A stretch of DNA of 64,000 nucleotides, from positions 6,014,001 to 6,078,000 of the forward strand of contig OW285187.1 of NCBI GenBank assembly GCA_935421135.1, given 5' to 3'. Below, piece by piece: positions 30,201 to 42,200 of the stretch. The DNA comes from Bugulina stolonifera. Taxonomy: Eukaryota > Bryozoa > Gymnolaemata > Cheilostomatida > Bugulidae. A program made the position numbers and the translations under genes. The notes below the pieces were generated by a model. The model made no database searches, was not told where the DNA came from, and saw nothing but the letters and a program-made list of their open reading frames with translations. Every line of letters starts with the position of its first letter. Within the stretch, counting starts at the first letter, position 1.

Positions 30201-33200
30201 TACCTCGAGTTTAAAGCTGTTCAGTTGACTGTTTTGTGTTTCTTTTAGCAACAACCACTGTTGGCAAAACCACTACACCAACTAGGATACCCACTACTGC
30301 CACCACAGCTGCTACCTGTGAAGTCGTAACAGGAATGACCGATTACCAACTCGTTCCAGTTGACTACATAAAGGTATCTATGCAGCTAAAAGCAACCTGA
30401 TCATTGTCTACCAATTAAGGACTTACGATTGCAAATGCCCTCTTTCAAACACACATCCCTATAAAGACTGGCTAACAACTTAGTCGCTGTGGGTACATGT
30501 GGTGTCTTCTTTTTAGGTCCCTACTGGCTCGGCCGAGGATCTGCGTCCATCTCCCATCTCTGATACACCATGGAAGGGTGGCCCTGAACCTAAGCAAGTA
30601 ATCAGAGTCGATTTAGGAGAAACACCTGATGACGAAACATATGTTGAATCAGTGAGATTGCCTGTCTTAAACAATGTTGAATCCATTGTCCTGAGGCTGC
30701 GCGTCAACACCGAGGAGAAGTTCAGCTTTACCAAAACCATAAAGGTGCTGTTTATACAAATTTTTATGCCCAATCATGTTGATGACTATTTCTAACGGCT
30801 CCAAGCAATATGGATTTTGGAAATAGTCACAGATGCATGTAATTGCTTCACGATAGGCACCATGCTTACAAGCTTCCATCCCTGTTTTGCAGAATCCCAA
30901 AGCAGAAAAGGTGTACCCTATAAACGCTTCCGGATTTCAATTGGTTGTGGTCTTGAAAAAAGACACGACTCAAGAAGAACCGGTGGAAGCAAAGTTGGAA
31001 ATCAAGGCCTGTTTCGAGGCTGTTCCAGAAACCACCACAGCGCATACTGAAGGTCCCACAACGACTGCTGGCACTGAGGCAACTACTTCCGAAGCGGTGA
31101 AATCCACAGGTAGAATTAAATCGCAAACAGGTTTACTTCACAAAATTGCATACACACATGGATATCTCAACGGATTGAAATTCTATACCCGGCTAAGCCA
31201 TTTATGTTGCCAAAGTCACATCTGCAATGGTGGTAACAGACGTGCACTCTCACATTCATGAATAGACAGTTATTCTACCGCAGATTGGGCGCAAGTGCAT
31301 ACTACATTGCCACATATTATTTATGTCCACACTAACTCTCTCGGCTCTCAATAATGAATTAACCTATAACTGGCACAGCTAACTCTCATTCGCTTGAACA
31401 GCAAGCCGCTTCCTGATGATGATATACATGCACATGATGATGTACATGCACTGGCACAAGCTTTATGTCGAGGGTATTTGGTTAATGCTTGTTGTACTAG
31501 TGGAACACATGCACGTTTGCACGCAATTTGCATGCTGTGAATAGTATGAGTTAGCCTGTTCCTTCAACGGGTTGAGCTATTCATAACACTCAAATACCTC
31601 AAGTTTAAAGCTGTTCAGTTGACTGTTTTGTGTTTCCTTTAGCAACAACCACTGTTGGCAAAACTACTACACCAACTAAGATACCCACAACTGCCACCAC
31701 AGCTGCTACCTGTGAAGCCGTAACAGGAATGACCGATTACCAACTCGTTCCAGTTGACTACATAAAGGTATCTATACAGCTAAAGTGAATCTGATCATTG
31801 TCTACCAATTAAGGACTAACGATTGCAAATGCCCTCTTTCAAACACACATCCCTATAAAGACTGGCTAACAACTTAGTCGCTGTGGGTACATGTGGTGTC
31901 TTCCTTTTAGGTCCCTACTGGCTCGGCCGAGGATCTGCGTCCATCTCCCATCTCTGATACACCATGGAAGGGTGGCCCTGAACCTAAGCAAGTAATCAGA
32001 GTCGATTTAGGAGAAACACCTGATGACGAAACATATGTTGAATCAGTGAGATTGCCTGTCTTAAACAATGTTGAATCCATTGTCCTGAGGCTGCGCGTCA
32101 ACACCGAGGAGAAGTTCAGCTTTACCAAAACCATAAAGGTGCTGTTTATACAAATTTTAATGCCCAATCATGTTGATGACTATTTCTAACGGCTCCAAGC
32201 AATATGGATTTTGGAAATAGTCACAGATGCATGTAATTGCTTCACGATAGGCACCATGCTTACAAGCTTCCATCCCTGTTTTGCAGAATCCCAAAGCAGA
32301 AAAGGTGTACCCTATAAACGCTTCCGGATTTCAATTGGTTGTGGTCTTGAAAAAAGACACGACTCAAGAAGAACCGGTGGAAGCAAAGTTGGAAATCAAG
32401 GCCTGTTTCGAGGCTGTTCCAGAAACCACCACAGCGCATACTGAAGGTCCCACAACGACTGCTGGCACTGAGGCAACTACTTCCGAAGCAGTGAAATCCA
32501 CAGGTAGAATTAAATCGCAAACGCGTTTACTTCACAAAATTGCATACACACATGGATATCTCAACGGATTGAAATTCTATACTCGTCTAAGTCATTTATG
32601 TTGCCATATTCACATCTGCAATGGTGGTAGCAGACGTCCCCTCTCACATTCATGAATAGACAGTTATTCTACCGCCGATTGGGCGCAAGTGTATACTACA
32701 TTGCTACATATTATTTATGTCCACACTAACTCTCTCGGCTCTCAATAATGAATTAACCTATAACTGGCACAGCTACCTCTCATTCGCTTGAACATCAAGC
32801 CGCTTCCTGATGATGATATACATGCACATGATGATGTATATGCACTGGCACAAGCTTTATGTCGAGGGTATTTGCTTAATGCTTGTTCTACTAGTGGAAC
32901 ACATGCACGTTTGCACTCAATTTGCATGCTGTGAATAGTATGAGTTAGCCTGTTCCTACAACGGGTTGAGCTATTCATAACACTCAAATACCTCGAGTTT
33001 AAAGCTGTTCAGTTCACTGTTTTGTGTTTCTTTTAGCAACAACCACCGTTGGCAAAACCACTACACCAACTAGGATACCCACTACTGCCACCACAGCTGC
33101 TACCTGTGAAGTCGTAACAGGAATGACCGATTACCAACTCGTTCCAGTTGACTACATAAAGGTATCTATGCAGCTAAAAGCAACCTGATCATTGTCTACC

Positions 33201-36200
33201 AATTAAGGACTTACGATTGCAAATGCCCTCTTTCAAACACACATCCCTATAAAGACTGGCTAACAACTTAGTCGCTGTGGGTACATGTGGTGTCTTCTTT
33301 TTAGGTCCCTACTGGCTCGGCCGAGGATCTGCGTCCATCTCCCATCTCTGATACACCATGGAAGGGTGGCCCTGAACCTAAGCAAGTAATCAGAGTCGAT
33401 TTAGGAGAAACACCTGATGACGAAACATATGTTGAATCAGTGAGATTGCCTGTCTTAAACAATGTTGAATCCATTGTCCTGAGGCTGCGCGTCAACACCG
33501 AGGAGAAGTTCAGCTTTACCAAAACCATAAAGGTGCTGTTTATACAAATTTTAATGCCCAATCATGTTGATGACTATTTCTAACGGCTCCAAGCAATATG
33601 GATTTTGGAAATAGTCACAGATGCATGTAATTGCTTCACGATAGGCACCATGCTTACAAGCTTCCATCCCTGTTTTGCAGAATCCCAAAGCAGAAAAGGT
33701 GTACCCTATAAACGCTTCCGGATTTCAATTGGTTGTGGTCTTGAAAAAAGACACGACTCAAGAAGAACCGGTGGAAGCAAAGTTGGAAATCAAGGCCTGT
33801 TTCGAGGCTGTTCCAGAAACCACCACAGCGCATACTGAAGGTCCCACAACGACTGCTGGCCCTGAGGCAACTACTTCCGAAGCAGTGAAATCCACAGGTA
33901 GAATTAAATCGCAAACGCGTTTACTTCACAAAATTGCATACACACATGGATATCTTAACGGATTGGAATTCTATACCCGGCTAAGTCATTTATGTTGCCA
34001 AAGTCACATCTGCAATGGTGGTAACAGACGTGCACTCTCACATTCATGAATAGACAGTTATTCTACCGCAGATTGGGCGCAAGTGCATACTACATTGCTA
34101 CATATTATTTATGTCCACACTAACTCTCTCGGCTCTGAATAATGAATTAACCTATAACTGGCACAGCTAACTCTCATTCGCTTGAACAGCAAGCCACTTC
34201 CTGATGATGATATACATGCACATGATGATGTACATGCACTGGCACAAGCTTTATGTCGAGGGTATTTGGTTAATGCTTGTTGTACTAGTGGAACACATGC
34301 ACGTTTGCACGCAATTTGCATGCTGTGAATAGTATGAGTTAGCCTGTTCCTTCAACGGGTTGAGCTATTCATAACACTCAAATACCTCGAGTTTAAAGCT
34401 GTTCAGTTGACTGTTTTGTGTTTCCTTTAGCAACAACCACTGTTGGCAAAACTACTACACCAACTAAGATACCCACAACTGCCACCACAGCTGCTACCTG
34501 TGAAGCCGTAACAGCAATGACCGATTACCAACTCGTTCCAGTTGACTACATAAAGGTATCTATACAGCTAAAGTGAATCTGATCATTGTCTACCAATTAA
34601 AGACTAACGATTGCAAATGCCCTCTTTCAAACACACATCCCTATAAAGACTGGCTAACAACTTAGTCGCTGTGGGTACATGTGGTGTCTTCTTTTTAGGT
34701 CCCTACTGGCTCGGCCGAGGATCTGCGTCCATCTCCCATCTCTGATACACCATGGAAGGGTGGCCCTGAACCTAAGCAAGTAATCAGAGTCGATTTAGGA
34801 GAAACACCTGATGACGAAACATATGTTGAATCAGTGAGATTGCCTGTCTTAAACAATGTTGAATCCATTGTCCTGAGGCTACGCGTCAACACCGAGGAGA
34901 AGTTCAGCTTTACCAAAACCATAAAGGTGCTGTTTATACAAATTTTTATGCCCAATCATGTTAATGACTATTTCTAAAGATCCAAGCAATATGGATTTTG
35001 GAAATATTCACAGATGCATGTAATTGCTTCACGATAGGCACCATGCTTACAAGCTTCCATCCCTGTTTTGCAGAATCCCAAAGCAGAAAAGGTGTACCCT
35101 ATAAACGCTTCCGGATTTCAATTGGTTGTGGTCTTGAAAAAAGACACGACTCAAGAAGAACCGGTGGAAGCAAAGCTGGAAATTAAGGCCTGTTTCGAAG
35201 CTGTTTCAGAAACCACTACAACTGGCATCCACACCACGTCACTCCCATGCATTGTTCGAGACGGTATGAGATTTTGCTGAACTCTTCCATTCTATTTCTT
35301 ACCACCATTTACTTTCGTTACACTTGATATATTTCATATTATTCGTAAGGCTTCCGTTTGTTGTTTTTGTCTGATTTCCTTCTTCATGGAGGTATCCTAC
35401 TAATCCTACCTTGGTATTGAAAATCCTGTTTCCAAATATATCATACTCTAGTAGAAATTTTCGTTTGAGCAGATTATGCATGATTTGATTTAGTTTCACA
35501 CCGGTCATCCTCAGCTTCGCAAATATCGCAAGAGATAGCTTATTCCGCGCACATCCCATCTAGACAATATAAGCCGACCAGGCATTTTTAATAGTCAAGC
35601 TTGCTTGGCCCATTTGTCCTGACCTGCTTAGTCACAGTTGTCCTATCGGACAAGGTTAGATAGGTTAAAGCTCTTAGGTGGTTTCCTGCTTTAATATAAT
35701 TCAGTTCCTTTGCGATATAATACATGCCTTGGTTGCGCATACTCTTGTTTGGGCATCATTCAATAACATCAGTTTTGCCTGTATGTATACCGAGGCTGGC
35801 ATAGTTCTAGAGGTCCTTCTTCAATGTTCATGGGTGTCGGCATCATTGCCCAAATGTGCAAAATGTCACGTTGGTTTATAGTTAATCCTGATCAGCCATT
35901 ATCTTGTGCCCTTCTTTGCTTTTCCATGCCTGCAAACCAATCAAATAATATCTGTGCTTCCATGGCATTCCATTTTATCCCTCTATGTATCCCTGACATT
36001 AAATCCCACTCATAATTCTGGACTATTACAATAATGTACTCTCATTGCGGTTCTGCACTATGCGAAGTTGATTACTTTTCAGTTCAAGCTATTGCAAACT
36101 GCATGTACCTTCACCCTTCAATATTTGTGCCTGCTCCTTCTGATGTCTGTTATACAAAGTGCTGCTATTGGTTTATACACTTAGTGCATATAAGAGTGGT

Positions 36201-39200
36201 CTAAAAGATCTACAGATACTCCCTTGCCAATATATTCAATTTCCTCACACATTTCCTTCTTCAGTTAAATTCTATTACGGTCCACGGCCTAAAAGTACAA
36301 GGAAGTCAGTCAATGTATGCAGTTTTACAGAAAGAATTTTCTTCTTGTCCAAGTTCTCATTTTCACGGCTTTCAATATACCCTTTATGTTCTAGTTATGC
36401 GCGGGGACACAATTCCATTGGCTGATATCCAACCAAAGAATGGATTTCCTGTGGATCTAAAGGGAGATTCAAAGAGTACATGGTCTGCTCCTGGTGAGCG
36501 CTCCCCACAGACTATAGATATTCATATCAGCACAGCTCCAAGCTTTGTGGATCGACTAACAGTATCCAAGGCTGAAAACATTCAAAAACTGTCAGTGAAT
36601 AAGCAGCACATTGCACCTGTGAGTCAACGTCTGCTAGACTTTTATGATTCATATATATCTACTTGCATCACCGAAGTCTTATTGCGAATATAGTCATGTA
36701 GTTTACATTTGTGGAAATTTTGTTTAAGATCCGTAATATATAGGTACGTATTTAACTTTCCCTTGTTTGAAGGTGGGTACTTGAGATATAATATTATACC
36801 TACATGTATCATTGGTGGGAACAAAGCTGTAACCATGAAAATGCTTCCCTTTGAAGACTACCCAATTTTTTTAACTTGAACTAGCGGTATGATAGTCACC
36901 TGTCATTCTGCCAGTCTTAGTTTAATTACCCTTATATGATAATATATCATTTCTAGGTTCAAGGACACAACAATGCCTCGCTTCCTTTGGGCTTCTATAT
37001 GACCACTCTTCACTTAGAGATATGGCCAGTCTCGTCTTCAGAGCGTGTCGCTATGAAACTCGGTGTATTTGCATGCTTAGAAGAAATGACAACCACTGCC
37101 CGTTTTACTACAGAGCAGACAACTGCTGCTGGTAATGGTCTATGCAGTGGCAGATCTGATATCTTTATAACATTCATATTATATATCATAATTTTTACAT
37201 ACAACATTAAAAATGTGTTATCACTTTGTATAATCAGAGCAATTCTTGAATAATCCATCACAAGTTTAAATTCAATCGCGAGGTTGCTGACTATGCTTAT
37301 TGTTTTTGCTCTATTAATATACTTGTACCTTGTAAATATTTTATTCTTTTAGAGTTTTGTATCGTTTCTGTCGGTACTTTTGGTACATCCGCCTCACCAG
37401 AAACCACAATTGGCTACATTGACAATGACAATAAGGATGGTTTCAATAGTACAGCTGGTGACACTCCTGTTGAAACTGGAGATAAAATAGAAAATGATAT
37501 AACAATCATGTCATTGTCAAAATGTGAAAAGTGGTAAGTTTTCTGAGAGAACAAACTTGGTTTGGAAATTTTCATCCATGTACATTTTTTCACTAATAGC
37601 CCGAGTAATTTTTCTAGTATATTCAATTGTACATTCTTACTCGCATTGCTACAATTACATGTGTATTTACGATGTATTTATATAATTTTAGTCACTGTGA
37701 AGGAACCACATTAAATTGCTCAAAATACGCGCCATGTCCATGCAGTTGGACAGAGTGGGGAGAGTATAATGACTGCTCAAAACCTTGTGGAGGTGGCAAA
37801 CAAAAACGAGAAAGATCTGGATTTGGTCTAGGGTGTGAACTGAAGAGGGAAATTCAATTGCAAGATTGTAACATGGATAACTGCACAAGTAGGCATACCT
37901 ATTCATATAATAAGTACGTTGCAGCAACTGGTGATTTGGAAAATATTCAGTCTAATTCGATTTATTCATTTTTGATACATCACTCCAGCACACTTAATCA
38001 ATGGTGCATTTCGGTATTATACCAAGTCTAACTTTTTAAAGCATATCACCTTAACATGAGTTTATATCCAGCACACCATCTTACAAAATGTCAAAGTGAA
38101 AATCACAAATTGAATCTGCACTCACAGTTCAAACATAGTGCAATTAAGAACATTTCATAAAACAATTCTTTTACAAAAGTCCTTTCAATTCCTTCCAACA
38201 GTTAGCCCATGTATTTGTGCATGTAGAAGTGCATGTGCCATATACATGTATGTGTATTTATAAATTGACAAAAAAATATGGGAATTATAAAACTAAAGTT
38301 TATGGTAACATAAATAGAGCATTTTATCAACTATAGATGGACAACTTCAAAATTGAAATATCGTAGCGACCTATCATGATTAACATTAGCATTTCCAATG
38401 ATTTACCATGTTTGCCCATAAGTGAGTAGTATTTGAGTTTATCAATGTAGTGTTTGACAATTCGCACTTGGTTAGAGTAGTAAAAGGTCGAAATATTATT
38501 CCCAATGCTGGCATATAAATTTAAATAAAAACTTAAAAATTAGAGTTACCAATTCAACTATGGATGGGCAAAATTTTATGTACACATAACTAATCTAAGA
38601 TATTCCTATGACTTTCAGCTGTGTGTAACTGGGGGCAATGGGGCAACTGGACATCATGTTCCAAGACGTGTGATGGAGGAGAGATGAAGAGAAGCAGATC
38701 ATTTACCCCGCTAGATGCCGAGTGTGAAGGAATTAGTGAACAAACTGAAGCCTGCAATGTTAACCCTTGTAAAAGTAAGATATGACTTCCTTCAAATGCT
38801 AGTACATATATTGTGTTGTGCCACTTTGTTCTAGTCTTGTTTGGTACTTGCAGACCCCCTCTAAATAGATGAACCATCACTATCATTAATTTGTGTAGTT
38901 GAGAAATGCTACTGTAAGACATGCTACAAAACTTTATTTGTTTGTAGAAAACTGTACTGCTGGTATGGAATACAAGACTTGTGCTAATAACTGCCCATAC
39001 AAATGTCGGCACTTTAAACATGTGGAGGGCTGTGTGACTGATGGATGCCAGCCTGGATGTGCCTGTCCTGATGGCAAATATCTCAGTGATAATGGCACCT
39101 GTGTCACTGCCTGTCCTTGTTACTTCAACAACGCTACGTTAGAAATAGGAGAAAAAGTGGCTTCACCAACCGCCAAATGTGAAATATGGTATTTTCCTTT

Positions 39201-42200
39201 ATTTTGTAGAGTTATTTTACAATCTTCCAATTCATACTTGCAGGCCTATCTACGTATACTGTAGCATGTTTTATTCATATTGGAGTACGAAAAGTCATTT
39301 CTTTGAGGCTATAATATATTGGTTACTACACATGTGAACGTCATCTTATTTTATAATATTTTATGGACATGTGTACATTACAAGTATATTACAACTTCTG
39401 AAAATACTTTTTTTCCTGTTGCCTGGCAATGTTGATCTTTATACTACATTGGTATTTTAAATTTTTCCATCGTACGGAATCATGAAAATGGAAAATCACA
39501 CCAATTCTACCATTTATTTTTCTCTGACGATGATAACGGAACTGTTATTGAAACATTAGAAAACAGAAAATAGATGCATCTAGAACTACTTTTTTATAAT
39601 ACACCAATTAACCTTAACAATTTTGAGTTTGCTACCTGGAATAAATATTGCTTTACTCATAAGATTGGTTTTCATACTTGCAGTGAATGTACAGCAAGTG
39701 GCATGGAATGCTCTCCAATCAAAACTGGTTGCTCAGGTAAGGGATTTATCATCTAATATTGTTGAAAATGAGTGTCACATTAATATGTAGGAATAATACA
39801 GGGTTTATACATAAGAAGGTTAATCCAATAGTCTAGTTCTCCTAGAACTTTGTTGAATATGATTATTTTAGAAGTCTATTATATAACAAACACAGAAAAT
39901 GGTGAAGTACGAAGCTGTAAATCGTGACTTGTGTGCTATAAATGTATTAGACTACTTGTATTGACTGGTTACAAAGCTGATCAGACCTACTTGTGCTGCT
40001 ATAGTTGTATTGACTTGTTAGAACTGATTTATTTTAGTGAACTGTACTTATACTAACTGGTCAAACTATGGAGTATGCAGTAAGTCATGCGGTGAGGGAA
40101 TAGCACAGAGATACAGGTTTGTAACGTTCCTAAATATTGTATGTTACACAGTATTTTCAATGTCAAATATTACATGTGCAGAATTTTTTGAATGCTGCAG
40201 CCTGCTTTGTCTGTTATATTATTTAAAACTGTATAATTACAAGTGTATGCCTACATTATTTCTTTTGTGATGTTATTTTATGCAAGGATTTTCAATTCAC
40301 TTTATTTTTATTTTTCAGAAATGTATCACAAAAAGCGGTTGGAGATGGTTTGCCATGTTATGGACCATTTATTGAGAACAAGACATGTAATGTGGAGGAA
40401 TGTACTAAACCATGTATCCATGAAGGCGTGACATATTACGATGGTAACATTATTGAAGACAAGAAATGCAAAATCTGGTGAGTAAGTCGATGCACTGACC
40501 AAAGTGCATGTAGTGTTGCATACATACACATGTATATGGCCAATAAAATAGAAATACATGTATATTCCATCACAATTTCACACTCTATCCAGTTATAACT
40601 ATTACCTTGGTGTAAAACATAGAACACCATCTTCTACAATGTACTTGTACTGCATGCACATGGATGTTGCAGACATTTTAGAGTTTTTATTTACTTCACA
40701 TTCACATTATAATAATTTACAATAAACGTTTACCACATTTTTTAACACTTTACAGAATTGAGTGTTGTGAAACACATAATTTGGTAATGTCAAATTATTA
40801 AGGAACATTACAACATGGGTGATCTTGTACATTTTTATGGCCAAAGTTGCTCCCAACTGGTTACTATGACCATCGTATAGTTGAGATGCATTATTACATG
40901 TACATGTATTATGTTTACATACATGTAAAATTAGGCATAATAAATCATGTTCTTTGTTATTTATAGCATCTGTGATAAGGGAAAGGTTCAGTGCAGGAAA
41001 AAGACGGAGGCAATTGGTAAGATATTACATTAGATTAGTATCATCTGTTCATTAGGGAGTTGTCCTCTCTGGTAATAACATCGGCAGAGATGGAAAGTAA
41101 CACCACAATTATACAACCCAGGAGAGATTTTACAGATCAACTATGTATCTTTATTGGCATAGTTGTGTCTTTGCCCAGTCAAGGTAGTAAGATTCAGGCA
41201 CTAATAAATTTATGTACACGTGTAGATTAAGACCAAAACAAGTTTTAAAATTGTTTGCTAACTCATGATTTTTGCCTTTATGTTAAATCTATGTACTAGT
41301 ATACATTGATGCTGTATTAAAATGTTTAAATCCAACAAGTACAGTGTTTGAGAACTTAGAGATTGATGACTGTATTACATTGTATATGACTGTATTAGCT
41401 TACTGTTACTTCAGTGGACGGTAAATGGTCACCATGGAGTGGTTTCGGTCCATGCACTGCTACCTGTGGTGAAACTGGTCTCAAAACGCGTCAAAGATCC
41501 TGCTCATCACCAACACCAACCTGTAAGGGCAAACCATGCGCAGGAGATATTAGTGAATCTGTTCCATGTAATAGAAACATCACATGTCCTGGTAAGAACC
41601 ATATGGCACACTTTACATTACATGTCACACTGCAATTAGATTAAAAGGCAGATAACCGTTCAACTTGGAAAAAACACATTTGCTGACGGGTTAAGTATAA
41701 CAAACCCAATGTTGGTCACGACTCTATATTATCGATCAGAGCAAGTGCAGTGAAAATGTGTCTAGCAAGAATATCTGTGGCCCTGAAGTGATATTCATTA
41801 TCAGTTAATGACACTACTACTTGAAAGTTTGCATCTACGTGTATTTTTAGTTTCTGGAAATTGGTGTGATTGGAAAGCTAGCAACTGCTCTAAAACATGC
41901 GGAGGTGGTAGCTACACCAGAGAAAGAGTGTGCAACTGCCCTCCACCCTCTGGTGGTGGTAAGACGTGTCCAGGAAAAGGAACAGATGAGAAACAATGCA
42001 ATCTGAACTCATGCCCAGGTAATTTGTATTACTGTCTTGAAAAACTTAAACTTGTGAAACAGTTTAATAGCGTTTTGACTGTCCTAATTAATTTATTGAT
42101 GTGCGTTACATGCATTCTACAGCTTGCAAGACTGGGTATGTCAATTTTTTGACATTCATAAGGCATAACATGTGCATTGTAATTAGAAAAAAAGCATGAG

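Larger units (their letters stand above)
6300..35263 (+). repeat. Tandem array of 21 intron-bearing 1,394-bp units encoding discoidin-like domains
   Basis: For unit k (0 to 20) exon A is 6551-6675, exon B 6819-7046 and exon C 7195-7411, each plus 1394k. The sole shift is in unit 21, where exon C starts one base earlier (35074) and ends early (35263). Introns are 143, 148 and 533 bp and as conserved as exons. Each unit gives 125+228+217 = 570 nt = 190 residues, phase 1 to phase 1. The protein unit holds a Thr-rich linker, CEAVTGMTDYQLVP, RVDLGETPDDETYVESV, an NAS glycosylation site in INASGF, and the closing KACF, so exactly two cysteines per unit. No stop or frameshift is seen in any copy. 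Conservation of introns shows that amplification was at DNA level and recent or continually homogenised. Confidence 0.92.

Noticed and set aside
6300..35263. CRISPR-like or satellite array
   Set aside because: The repeat has a 1,394-bp unit with in-frame, spliceable exons in an animal gene; there are no short repeats with unique spacers.
6815..35280. Repeated antisense frames of 86, 77 and 61-81 residues in every array unit
   Set aside because: They lie opposite exons and introns of the array, repeat only because the DNA repeats, and have no start context, splice support or recognisable domain.
35678..36425. Overlapping plus-strand frames in the intron after unit 21
   Set aside because: They do not join in phase to the neighbouring exons and encode no extracellular module; the splice from 35263 to 36395 restores the domain without them.
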